Below, one piece after another: positions 16,974-28,183 of a DNA stretch of 53,108 bases; within the stretch, counting starts at the first letter, position 1; every line of letters starts with the position of its first letter. The notes under the pieces are model-generated. The model made no database searches. It had not been told where the DNA came from and worked only from the letters and a program-made list of their open reading frames with translations. The position numbers were made by a program, and so were the translations under genes. The DNA is taken from contig JACNLW010000057.1 of the NCBI GenBank assembly GCA_014381305.1, positions 3,969 through 57,076 on the forward strand, read 5' to 3'. Origin of the DNA: Planctomycetota bacterium (GTDB lineage Bacteria > Planctomycetota > Phycisphaerae > Phycisphaerales > SM1A02).

Positions 16974-18809
16974 GTGTATAAACTCCTCCTACCCATCGCG
17001 ACTCTCATTGCGGTTGTAGTTGTGCTGTCCTCGTATGAGGGTAAAAACTCTCGGGCTGATTTTGTTTTTATCAACCGCGGTGATGTGTTTACCCTTGACC
17101 CCCAGCGCATGAGTTGGTTGAACGATATGCAAATGGCGTACTGTTTGTATGAAGGGTTGGTTCGATGGAATCCCAATGATTTTTCTATTGAACTAGCCGC
17201 GGCTGATTCGGTTGAAAAAAGTGAAGATGGTTTGTCGTACACGTTTCATATCCGAGAGGACGCGAAGTGGAGTAATGGTGCGCCACTTACTTCGTATGAT
17301 TTTCAGTACGCATGGATGCGGTTATTAACGCCTGATTTTGCTTCTGATTATTCTGGGTTTTTCTTTTCAATAAAAGGCGCGCGGGCGTATTGGACTTGGC
17401 GAACTCGGGAGTTAGCGAACAAATCTACTTTGTCTATTGAACAGGTTGCGGAGGTGTTTGAAGAAATGGTTGGTGTTACGGCCCTTGATGCAAACACGCT
17501 TCGCGTTGAACTTGAACAACCCGTGCCCTATTTTCTTGATCAACTCGCGCTCGCGGTTTGCAGCCCTGTGTATAAACCGTCTGTTGAAGGGTGGATTGTT
17601 GATCCAAAGGTTTCTGAGAAAATGCGCACCGCTGGTTGGCATACGGTCAATCCTCCGACAATGAGCGATCGAAAGTGGATCTCTATTGACGAAACTACGG
17701 GGCGGTTGAATCAAAAACACACTTGGGCGAGGCCCACCACCCTTGTGTGCAACGGACCATTTGTGCTTGAAAGCTGGAGATATAAGCGAGATATGCGGCT
17801 TGTTCGAAATCCTTTTTTTCATTCTCCCGAACAATCAACTCTTGATTCTATTGAAGCAATCACGATTGCAGACACAAACACTGCGATTATGGCATTCGAG
17901 TCTGGTGGCGCCGATTGGCTCAATGGCGTGAATGCAGATTACCAAGCAGACATGTTGGAACAACAGGCCCGCGGTGAGAGAACAAATATTCACGCCTTTC
18001 CTACTTTTGGAACCGATTTTTTCTCTTTTAACTGTAGAAAAAAACTTCATAATGGGAGTGTGAATCCGTTCCACGATGCGTCGGTGCGACGTGCATTTGT
18101 TTTTGCAACTGAACGAAGTGCAATTGTAAAACACGCTACGAGATTGCTTGAACCAACAGTTTCAAGCTTTGTTCCACCACAATCAATTGACTCGTATGAG
18201 ACTGTTGTAGGAATTGGGTTTGATGCAGACAGAGCAATTTCTGAACTTCACTCTGCTGGGTGGGTGGACCGAGATGGTGACGGTTTAATTGAAAACGAGT
18301 CAGGCGAACTCTTTCCTGTTGTAGATGTGTTGTACACCACAAATACACCAAGGTATAAATGGGTTGCGTTGGAACTTCGTGCTCAGTGGCAGAAAAGATT
18401 GGGTGTACGCGTTGAACTTCGTGGCACTGACAATAAGTTTTTTAGTGCTGATCTAAGAAGCGGGAATTTTATGGTTGCAAGGGGCCGGTGGTACGGAGAT
18501 TATGGTGACCCAACTACTTTTTTGGATGTGTTTAGATCAGACAGTGGAAACAATGATCGTGGATATGTAAATAAAGACATAGACAACGCACTTGACCTTG
18601 CGGCTCTTGAATTAGATCCCAAAAAAAGATTGCAAATGTTACATGACATCGAAGAAACTTTGTTTACAGAGGATGTGCCCATGCTTGTCATTTGTCAATT
18701 GCTTCAGTTATATATGTATGAACCAGAGCGTGTGAGTGGACTTACAACCCACCCCAGATTAACGCAGCAGTTGTGGAGAGTCAATATCAATTCACCCGAG
18801 GATCAATAA
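16974..18809 (+). CDS. Peptide/oligopeptide ABC transporter substrate-binding protein (OppA/DppA family)
   Basis: Extracytoplasmic solute-binding protein of 611 aa. It has an N-terminal hydrophobic segment (LLLPIATLIAVVVVLSS) that lacks a lipobox Cys and may stay as an anchor. The SBP_bac_5 hallmarks follow: LDPQRMSWLNDMQMAYCLYE, DGLSYTFHIREDAKWSNGAP, CNGPFVLESWRY and a C-terminal region with FMVARGRWYGDYGDP. The start is GTG, three nt after the previous stop. A permease gene of the same system lies convergent and overlaps the 3' end by 23 nt. No second permease or ATPase is encoded nearby. Confidence 0.9.
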   Translation: MYKLLLPIATLIAVVVVLSSYEGKNSRADFVFINRGDVFTLDPQRMSWLNDMQMAYCLYEGLVRWNPNDFSIELAAADSVEKSEDGLSYTFHIREDAKWSNGAPLTSYDFQYAWMRLLTPDFASDYSGFFFSIKGARAYWTWRTRELANKSTLSIEQVAEVFEEMVGVTALDANTLRVELEQPVPYFLDQLALAVCSPVYKPSVEGWIVDPKVSEKMRTAGWHTVNPPTMSDRKWISIDETTGRLNQKHTWARPTTLVCNGPFVLESWRYKRDMRLVRNPFFHSPEQSTLDSIEAITIADTNTAIMAFESGGADWLNGVNADYQADMLEQQARGERTNIHAFPTFGTDFFSFNCRKKLHNGSVNPFHDASVRRAFVFATERSAIVKHATRLLEPTVSSFVPPQSIDSYETVVGIGFDADRAISELHSAGWVDRDGDGLIENESGELFPVVDVLYTTNTPRYKWVALELRAQWQKRLGVRVELRGTDNKFFSADLRSGNFMVARGRWYGDYGDPTTFLDVFRSDSGNNDRGYVNKDIDNALDLAALELDPKKRLQMLHDIEETLFTEDVPMLVICQLLQLYMYEPERVSGLTTHPRLTQQLWRVNINSPEDQ

Positions 18810-19734
18810 AACGGTACGACACATCCACAAGCAAATTAAAAAGTATTAACATTGTTGCGTACACCAGCACTATTCCCATCAAAACCGTGATGTCTTTTCC
18901 AAGAACCGCGTCAACAAAGTGTGTTCCAATGCCCGGAACAGCAAATACTTTTTCAACGACAAATGAGCCCGTCATTGCAGCGGCTGTTGCTGGGCCAAGA
19001 TAACTCAACACGGGCAAAAACGCGTTTTTAAGTGCGTGTTTCATGACAACAATTCGCTCTGGCAAGCCTTTTGCGCGTGCAGTTCTGATGTGATCACTTG
19101 CAAGTTGCTCGACCATTCCGCTTCTTGTGAATTGTGCAATGTATGCGGCAAATGGTAGGCTTAGTGCAACTGCGGGCAGTGCAACATGTTTCCAAGTTCC
19201 CCAACCTCCAACTGGAAACCACCCGAGCCATACTGAAAAAACAACAAGCAACACAACGCCAACAACAAATGCAGGGATACTGATACCAACAAGTGAAATC
19301 GAGATGGTCAACACGTCTAGCCACGATCGCGGCCAAACTGCACTCAATACCCCTGCCGTAACGCCCAACACAACCGCGATGATCATTGCGGTTAATCCAA
19401 GAATAATAGATACGGGAAGTTGGCTTGCTAGAATTTCGTTCACGGTCCAGTTTTCGTGCCGAAGGCTTGGGCCAAAGTTAAATACAGGACCCTCTTCGCC
19501 GCCAAACAGCCATGCACCTCCGCTTGCTTTCCAGAGATATCCTGTGTAAAAACCAACTGGGTCGTTCAAATTATAATTTTCTGCCATCGCCTCCATCACT
19601 TCTGGTGGTGGTCGACGACCTTCTTTTTCAAGTGGGTTCCCTGGAATGAGCCATGCAAGTGCGAACGTTGTTGTGTACACCGCCAACAAAATAATTGGAA
19701 GTTGGATCAGTCTCCATACAACAAGTTTAGTCAT
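18787..19734 (-). CDS. Oligopeptide/dipeptide ABC transporter permease (OppB/DppB family)
   Basis: Inner-membrane permease of 315 aa. The N-terminal helix and motif RLIQLPIILLAVYTTTFALA are followed by FGPSLRHENWTVNEIL, about five further helices and the EAA loop (ASDHIRTARAKGLPERIV), then FVVEKVFAVPGIG. These are standard features of OppB/DppB. Its start lies 16 nt after the enolase stop on the same strand. It faces the OppA-like gene tail to tail. An OppC-type partner and ATPases would be needed for a working importer and are not present here. Confidence 0.9.
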   Translation of the reverse strand: MTKLVVWRLIQLPIILLAVYTTTFALAWLIPGNPLEKEGRRPPPEVMEAMAENYNLNDPVGFYTGYLWKASGGAWLFGGEEGPVFNFGPSLRHENWTVNEILASQLPVSIILGLTAMIIAVVLGVTAGVLSAVWPRSWLDVLTISISLVGISIPAFVVGVVLLVVFSVWLGWFPVGGWGTWKHVALPAVALSLPFAAYIAQFTRSGMVEQLASDHIRTARAKGLPERIVVMKHALKNAFLPVLSYLGPATAAAMTGSFVVEKVFAVPGIGTHFVDAVLGKDITVLMGIVLVYATMLILFNLLVDVSYRFIDPRVN

Positions 19735-19750
19735 TGCTGCATCTCATACT

Positions 19751-22028
<2,278 letters not shown>

Positions 22029-22040
22029 TGATGTATGGTA

Positions 22041-23693
22041 CTACGCGTACGAATGCAATCCTGAAATTGTAAAATTGATGATGATCCAGTTAAAGAGCAT
22101 CACGGCGCATCCCAACAGTGCAAGCCACGCTGTCCAAAATCCCTTGTCTTTCACTTTCATGCGGATATGAATCAGCACAACAAAAATCAAAAAAGTATTC
22201 AGTGCAAACACTTCTTTTGGGTCCCAACCCCAAGGTCTGCCCCAAGAGTGGTCTGCCCAAATAGCGCCCATTACGATACCCGCCCACAAGAGGATAAATG
22301 AAAGTTCTACAAGAATCATTGTTGCACCATCAAGAACAGCTCCAACGTTGTTTCCAAGCGCAGACTCGCCGCCCTTTCGTTTTTCAACAAGTGATGCAAC
22401 ACCTCCGGCTTTGGCAAAATCTTTTTTGCCATTTATCCCTCTCGCTTTTTGAATACCTCGGCGTACCAAGTAAAAGAACGCAGTGACTGCCGCAACAAAA
22501 ATAAGGGCATAAGAAAAGATAATGAAGTTCACATGAATATACAACCACACGTCGTGTAGAACTGGCATTTTGTTGGAAATGTGTGGGTTTAGTTCAAGTG
22601 GATAAAGGCGAACTGCTAGCAAAGCAACCATTGCAGTAATCGCAGCGGCAAGTGGAAGCAGGTGTTTCATAGCGGTTTTACGCAGATAAAATTCTAACAA
22701 AACAGCGAACAAGCCACCCATCCACGCTGAGGTGGTGATTGCTTCAAACATGTTTGTGTTGGGATACCTTCCAGACACATACCAACGCCAAATGACAGCG
22801 ACTGTGTTCAGTAGAACCGCTAGAAAGAAAACACACATGCCAACACGACCAACATTGTCAAATCTATAAACAAATGCCATAAGCAATAGCACAACGCTCA
22901 CGAGATAGACGATCCAAACCCAAGTGAGGTTTCCAAGCCTAAAGTACTTGCTCTCTAGTTTTAGTTTTCCGGCTTCTGGATACACTTCGGTTCCAGCACC
23001 AAGTGCTGGAATCAACGATGCAAGTGTTGCAAGTTCAACATTCGTAGTTTGTGCGTCACCCGCTTGCCACGCGACCACCATGCGCTGCCAAGCGTCGACG
23101 ATCTCTTCGTTATCTAATGTGTCGAGCGTAGTCCAGGGATCGTTCTCGCTTCCACTACTTGGTGGAATCATTTTTAAACTCGCCCAAAGAGTTCGGGGGT
23201 CGCTCGCCCCAATCGCTGAATCAATAACTTCAATTGGCATTGCAAATCTTCGGTTGTCTCGTCGCAGGCGACCAAGAAGTGATTGCACCAGTGGGCTTTG
23301 AATCAACTCCCTTGAAATCAGCCCAGTTTTCATAAATTTCGCAAGACGTTCTTTTAAGTTTGGATTAAGAGAGTCTAATTCACTGGCAATGCTTGCTCGA
23401 AGACCCTTGTGTTTAACATAGATAAAATCTTTGTCCACATATCGGTCTGGTCGCAACATCATGTCAAAATATGTAAACGTGGCGCTCTGGCCCTCGTATT
23501 TTTTCGAACCCATGATGTAGGGCATAAATGATCGAGCGAACGTTTCGTACGACTTTACACGTCCTTCTGTAAACACCGCTACTTGGTCACCCCACGGGTT
23601 CATGTCTACCTGTTCTTCAAAAGTCGTGGGCTGCGCAGCAAAGGAAACACCTGAGGCAATGAGCAAAAATAAAATAGTAATCATTTTTTTCAT
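22041..23693 (-). CDS. ccsA: Cytochrome c biogenesis protein CcsA/ResC with periplasmic N-terminal domain
   Basis: System II haem-handling protein of 550 aa. A signal peptide (MKKMITILFLLIASGVSFA) and an extracytoplasmic domain of about 220 residues precede a membrane domain with about eight helices. The tryptophan-rich haem motif WADHSWGRPWGWDPKE is present, and conserved His residues lie in the flanking helices (for example DVWLYIHVNFIIFSYA). CcsA presents haem to apocytochrome c with ResB. The N-terminal domain is larger than in classical CcsA. It overlaps resB by 4 nt, indicating joint translation. Confidence 0.92.
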   Translation of the reverse strand: MKKMITILFLLIASGVSFAAQPTTFEEQVDMNPWGDQVAVFTEGRVKSYETFARSFMPYIMGSKKYEGQSATFTYFDMMLRPDRYVDKDFIYVKHKGLRASIASELDSLNPNLKERLAKFMKTGLISRELIQSPLVQSLLGRLRRDNRRFAMPIEVIDSAIGASDPRTLWASLKMIPPSSGSENDPWTTLDTLDNEEIVDAWQRMVVAWQAGDAQTTNVELATLASLIPALGAGTEVYPEAGKLKLESKYFRLGNLTWVWIVYLVSVVLLLMAFVYRFDNVGRVGMCVFFLAVLLNTVAVIWRWYVSGRYPNTNMFEAITTSAWMGGLFAVLLEFYLRKTAMKHLLPLAAAITAMVALLAVRLYPLELNPHISNKMPVLHDVWLYIHVNFIIFSYALIFVAAVTAFFYLVRRGIQKARGINGKKDFAKAGGVASLVEKRKGGESALGNNVGAVLDGATMILVELSFILLWAGIVMGAIWADHSWGRPWGWDPKEVFALNTFLIFVVLIHIRMKVKDKGFWTAWLALLGCAVMLFNWIIINFTISGLHSYA

Positions 23694-26080
23694 GCTGCAG
23701 TCCTTTCATAGATTGCCAGTTGTCGCCTGCGTTTAATCATTGGTTTTACATAAAAAGCCCAGATCATTCCCGCAACCGTGAGACAACACCCAAACAGCAT
23801 TGGAAAAATACCAAAACGATTCCCTACACCTAAAACGGTGTAATTAAGCCCTGGCGAAGTACTGTCTGGCGGATCCCACTGTGATTGAAAAAACCAGTAA
23901 TTTCCATAACTTTTTGGATCGTTCACACTCACAGCAACTTCGACTTCTTCGTCACCCATAAACCGAATAAGGCTTCTCCAGTTCAACACACTTGATGTTC
24001 TGCCAGAAAACCCTCCGATGTGGGAATCTATTTCAAACGCATCTAGTGCAACTGGAACGGGAAGAGGTGCGCTCTTTCGAGAGAACAATACTTCGAACAT
24101 TCTGCCGTTTGGTAATTGCATCACCGTTGGCTCATATCGAAAACGTCGAACCGTTTCCTTTTGTGACTGGAATGGATACTGATGGAATGGGAGCCACGAT
24201 GTGGCGGCGCCACTGGGTGTTGGAATTGCAAGTTTTACCATTGAATAAAAATTGCTAGCACTTGGATCACGCTGAGACGGGGGAACAATTGATGGGCGTG
24301 TTTCGTTTTTGGTTTTAGACTCAGCACGAGTCAATGTAATTGTAACTTCGTCAGTAAGGTTTATTGGTTCGCCAACTACCATGTTGTGGTATTGGGGATC
24401 ATCATCACCAATTCCCATCAATAAACCATACGCTCCGCCATCAAGACCTCCAATAACTGTAATGGGTGATCCCCCAGCTGAATATCGCATCGTTATTGCA
24501 TCATCAATAAATGTGGCGGTATCTTCTTCGTGTTCTACACCCTCAATGACATCACGGTTCATCGCCGGGTTGTCAAAAACCCACCGTTCCCACTGCTTTT
24601 CTCCGTTTTTTATTTCTATTTGTGCAAGAGAAACAACCACGCCTGAAATATGAAGGTCGTTTTGTACTGATTTTATTTTGTATGAATAATCTGTATCACC
24701 AATTTGAGTAAATGATTCTTTGTTTGTAATTGGAATTACATATTCTGTGTTATTTACAGTGCAGAGTATTGATGGTTTAAGATTTTTTTGTAACACATCT
24801 AATTCTGTTTCATCCTCAAGCCAACGGTACGACATTAGTGTTGCGTCGGCTGTGTTTAATGATTTGTCAAAAGCGTACATCTCAACACCTTGTTCGGTAC
24901 CATCGCTTTTTCGAAGCGACACCCATACAACCGGAAACAGTTCTTCTCCCGCAACAATTCTACTTCCGGGGAATGCGTATCGAAGATAGCCTGTCACCAC
25001 AACATCTTGTTGAAGAAAATCTTCCCCGTTCGCAGGCGAAAGGTTTAGAGACAATGAACGCATCACATCTGTCGGGGCACCCCAAACGTCATTGAGGGTT
25101 GGAATATAATCATTGAAGCGTGGGAGATTTTCAATTGGACGCTCTGTCCAACTACTGATTGGTTCGCCCGATTCAGAAATTTCTCTCATATAAATCGCTG
25201 CGCTTTGAGTCACAAAAAACCTGTCTTTTGCATCGGGTGCAAGTTGTATATTTATGGAATCGTCAACAAGGGCTGTACCTAGCACCTTCTTCGCTCTTGC
25301 CATTGGTTTTTTAGGATCACCAGTTGCAATAACGTCTTCGGTGTATTCAGGATATCCCAAAATGAGTTGCCTCATAAAATGCTCATCTTCTGGACCCCGC
25401 ACCGAAACTGTTACTGCGTACGCTTTCTTTCCAGCATCGTCACCAGACATCAATTCCCAGTTTGGGTTTAAGTCAGAAATTGTAAAAGACCAGTCTCCAA
25501 CCCAAACCGAATTTGCTGGTGTTGCCACCATAGAAACCGTGTCTTGGTTCGGCATCGAGATTTCTACCTGAGTTCGGGAAACGACTACATCACCTTCTAC
25601 TTTTTTAGCAAAGTAAACAACACAACCTATAACCATCACAATCACGCCACCGTGAATCGACCACACACCAATTGTTAATATATTGAAGGGGATTCTTCGA
25701 AGCGTCACAATTGACATATTCAAACAAAGGAGCGCGACCAACCATTTGAATGGCCACCAATGGAACCATTCGAACTCTGTCATTTCCATCGATTCTCTGA
25801 CGTTTACCCAAGTTTGTGGTTCTAATATTGCAAAACTCACTGGAACTCCGGATGAGCCGACCGAGCAGTAAACAAACAATGTGCAAAGTGTTGTGATGCC
25901 AAGCCAAACTGTTGTAAAAAGATCTATGAACGCAATTGCGATGCATGTGGGAACAAGGAGGTACCACCACACAGAACCAATCTCGCCAGATCTCCAGAAC
26001 AACAAAACCAAGGCCGCCGCTGGTAACAACCAAAGTAAACTGGTTGGCCATCTAAAGAACGGGTGGGATTTTAGTGACAT
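23690..26080 (-). CDS. ResB-like cytochrome c biogenesis protein
   Basis: 796 aa with about five N-terminal membrane helices (roughly residues 12-150), a very long extracytoplasmic region (about 160-745) and a C-terminal helix near FGIFPMLFGCCLTVAGMIWAFYV. This topology and the 4-nt overlap with ccsA match planctomycete ResB/Ccs1-like proteins, which are much longer than the 450-550 aa of classical ResB. Sequence identity to ResB is weak by eye, so the assignment rests on topology and context. It follows the hydroxyacyl-CoA dehydrogenase by 3 nt. Confidence 0.8.
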   Translation of the reverse strand: MSLKSHPFFRWPTSLLWLLPAAALVLLFWRSGEIGSVWWYLLVPTCIAIAFIDLFTTVWLGITTLCTLFVYCSVGSSGVPVSFAILEPQTWVNVRESMEMTEFEWFHWWPFKWLVALLCLNMSIVTLRRIPFNILTIGVWSIHGGVIVMVIGCVVYFAKKVEGDVVVSRTQVEISMPNQDTVSMVATPANSVWVGDWSFTISDLNPNWELMSGDDAGKKAYAVTVSVRGPEDEHFMRQLILGYPEYTEDVIATGDPKKPMARAKKVLGTALVDDSINIQLAPDAKDRFFVTQSAAIYMREISESGEPISSWTERPIENLPRFNDYIPTLNDVWGAPTDVMRSLSLNLSPANGEDFLQQDVVVTGYLRYAFPGSRIVAGEELFPVVWVSLRKSDGTEQGVEMYAFDKSLNTADATLMSYRWLEDETELDVLQKNLKPSILCTVNNTEYVIPITNKESFTQIGDTDYSYKIKSVQNDLHISGVVVSLAQIEIKNGEKQWERWVFDNPAMNRDVIEGVEHEEDTATFIDDAITMRYSAGGSPITVIGGLDGGAYGLLMGIGDDDPQYHNMVVGEPINLTDEVTITLTRAESKTKNETRPSIVPPSQRDPSASNFYSMVKLAIPTPSGAATSWLPFHQYPFQSQKETVRRFRYEPTVMQLPNGRMFEVLFSRKSAPLPVPVALDAFEIDSHIGGFSGRTSSVLNWRSLIRFMGDEEVEVAVSVNDPKSYGNYWFFQSQWDPPDSTSPGLNYTVLGVGNRFGIFPMLFGCCLTVAGMIWAFYVKPMIKRRRQLAIYERTAA

Positions 26081-26083
26081 TTG

Positions 26084-26947
26084 TTAACCTTTTTCGTAGT
26101 TGTACACACCTTGGCCAGATTTATCACCAAGGCTCCCTGCCTCAACTAATGCAACAAGTTTTTCGTTCGGTAAATATTTTGGATTTTTATCCAGCCCGTT
26201 ATACATCACCATCATGATGTCTCGGCATACATCAAGACCAATGTAATCTGCTAAACGAAGCGGACCCATTGGAAATGCGCAGCCAAGCTTCATGATTGAA
26301 TCGATATCTTCTGGTTCTGCCACACCATCTGACCACGCATGGAACGCTTCGTTGATCATTGGCATCAGTACGCGGTTTGAAACAAAGCCTGCGAAATCAT
26401 TTGCTGGAACTGGAATTTTCCCCATAGATTCAGAAAGCGCAATTGTTGCCGCAGTTGTTTCTTCGCTCGTGTTATTCCCTTTAATTACTTCTACAAGTTT
26501 CATAACCGGAACTGGATTAAAAAAGTGCATCCCAATCACTCGGTGTTGAGCCTCTGGAATAGCAGAAGCGAGATCTGTGATTGAAATAGATGAAGTGTTG
26601 GTTGCAAGCACGACGTCATTACCAAATGTTTCATTCATTTGTATAAATATTTTTTTCTTAATGTCTACGTTTTCAGTCGCAGCTTCGACAGCCCACCCTG
26701 CATCTGAGCCTTCTGCCATAGATGTAACATAAGAAAGCCTAGCGATCGCTTCGGCAGATTCTTCTTGTGTCATTCGTTCTTTTGATACTGCGCGGGCACA
26801 TTGTTTTTCGTGATACGATTTTGCTCTACCGAGTTGTTCTTCACTAATGTCAATAATTACTGCGTCAATACCATGTGTAGCTGCAGTGAGCGCTATACCG
26901 CTTCCCATTGTTCCCCCACCAATCACTGCTATTTTTTTTGTAGACAT
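26084..26947 (-). CDS. 3-hydroxyacyl-CoA (3-hydroxybutyryl-CoA) dehydrogenase
   Basis: 287-aa NAD(P)-dependent enzyme acting on 3-hydroxyacyl-CoA. It has the Rossmann motif VIGGGTMGSGIA at the N-terminus, NTSSISIT, the catalytic HFFNPVPVMKLVEVI stretch and the C-terminal domain with GFVSNRVLMPMINEAF and GCAFPMGPLRLADYIGLD. Its length is that of the small stand-alone family (Hbd/PaaH), not of the long FadB fusion. It lies three nt after the citrate synthase-like gene, which suggests a shared role in short-chain acyl-CoA metabolism. Confidence 0.92.
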   Translation of the reverse strand: MSTKKIAVIGGGTMGSGIALTAATHGIDAVIIDISEEQLGRAKSYHEKQCARAVSKERMTQEESAEAIARLSYVTSMAEGSDAGWAVEAATENVDIKKKIFIQMNETFGNDVVLATNTSSISITDLASAIPEAQHRVIGMHFFNPVPVMKLVEVIKGNNTSEETTAATIALSESMGKIPVPANDFAGFVSNRVLMPMINEAFHAWSDGVAEPEDIDSIMKLGCAFPMGPLRLADYIGLDVCRDIMMVMYNGLDKNPKYLPNEKLVALVEAGSLGDKSGQGVYNYEKG

Positions 26948-26950
26948 CGG

Positions 26951-28108
26951 TCAATCATTCCAGCTTCTTAGTTCGCTGCCTGTATATTTGGCGAGTGGGC
27001 GAATAATTCTGTTGTTTTGGTGTTGTTCCATGATGTGCGCACACCATCCTGTAATTCTTGCGACCACAAAAATTGGTGTGTATTGTGGAACAGGGATTCC
27101 AAGCGCGTAATACGTCATGCCACAAGGAAAATCAACATTTGGAAATATGTTTTTATCTCGCAACATAATTGCTTGTACTTCATCACCAAGATCAAACCAT
27201 TTTTTTGCTTCTGGGTTTGCTGTATCACAATATTCAAGACCCCATTTACGGAGAATGCCCGCTCGGTGATCGCCGTTTTTGTAGACGCGGTGACCAAAGC
27301 CCATGAGTTTTTTCTTTGTTTCAAAAGCGTTCTGCATAAACTCGTCTGCTGTCGAACCGTTTTCGACTTCTAACATGATCTCTTGCAACATTTCCATCGC
27401 CGCTTCATTTGCGCCCCCGTGCAAGTTCCCCTTCAGGGCGCCGATGCCGCCGCACACACAAGAGTGCAGGTCACCGTTTGTTGAAGCAACCACTCTGCAT
27501 GTAAATGTAGAAGCGTTGAAGTCGTGTTCCGCGTATAAAACAAGGGAAACATCCATTACTTTTGCTGCTGATTCGTGTGGTTTTTCGCCAGACATACACC
27601 ACAACAAGTTTGCCGCATGGTCAAGGTTTGGATCTGGGTCAACAGGATTCTTGCCATCAAGTGCCATTTGGTGCACGCCGATACATGTTGGAATTTGTGC
27701 AAGAAGGTACATCGATTTCCGCATGTCAGCGTCGGCACTGTTATCTTCACAAACTGGGCAAAGGTGTGACAACAGTGATACTGCGGTTCGAAGAACCGCC
27801 ATTGGGTGTGCTTCTGGGGAATTGTTTGCAATATGAATAATTGCATCTTTTACACTTTCTGGAATTGCCCGCATCGACACAAGTTGCGCTTTAAAGTCGG
27901 CCAACTCTTCACTGTTTGGTTTCTCGCCATTGAGGAGCAGGAATGCAACCTCCTCGAATGTTGCGTTTGCAGCCAAGTCTGCTATTTCATACCCCCTGTA
28001 CATTAATTGGGTTTGATTCACGGCGCAAACCGAGGTATCACCAATCACTTGGCCCGCAAGGCCGCGCTGATCGGTGGGTTTATTTGTTGTTTCTTTTGTA
28101 GATGTCAT
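26951..28108 (-). CDS. prpC: Citrate synthase family protein, probably 2-methylcitrate synthase
   Basis: 385 aa of the short type II-like family. Active-site His residues lie in LHGGANEAAM and GFGHRVYK, and the Asp lies in NVDFPCG. YAEHDFNASTF is also diagnostic of this family. The neighbouring gene encodes a 2-methylisocitrate lyase, so condensation of propionyl-CoA with oxaloacetate is the most likely reaction; ordinary citrate synthase cannot be excluded by sequence alone. The ribosome site GGAAAG precedes ATG 28108. A 75-nt gap separates it from the lyase gene upstream. Confidence 0.87.
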   Translation of the reverse strand: MTSTKETTNKPTDQRGLAGQVIGDTSVCAVNQTQLMYRGYEIADLAANATFEEVAFLLLNGEKPNSEELADFKAQLVSMRAIPESVKDAIIHIANNSPEAHPMAVLRTAVSLLSHLCPVCEDNSADADMRKSMYLLAQIPTCIGVHQMALDGKNPVDPDPNLDHAANLLWCMSGEKPHESAAKVMDVSLVLYAEHDFNASTFTCRVVASTNGDLHSCVCGGIGALKGNLHGGANEAAMEMLQEIMLEVENGSTADEFMQNAFETKKKLMGFGHRVYKNGDHRAGILRKWGLEYCDTANPEAKKWFDLGDEVQAIMLRDKNIFPNVDFPCGMTYYALGIPVPQYTPIFVVARITGWCAHIMEQHQNNRIIRPLAKYTGSELRSWND

Positions 28109-28183
28109 AGGTAGTCTTTCCGCAAATCACCATCAACCAATTGAAGTGGTCTGCGCCCCACATTCTACCTGAAAAGGGGGTTC

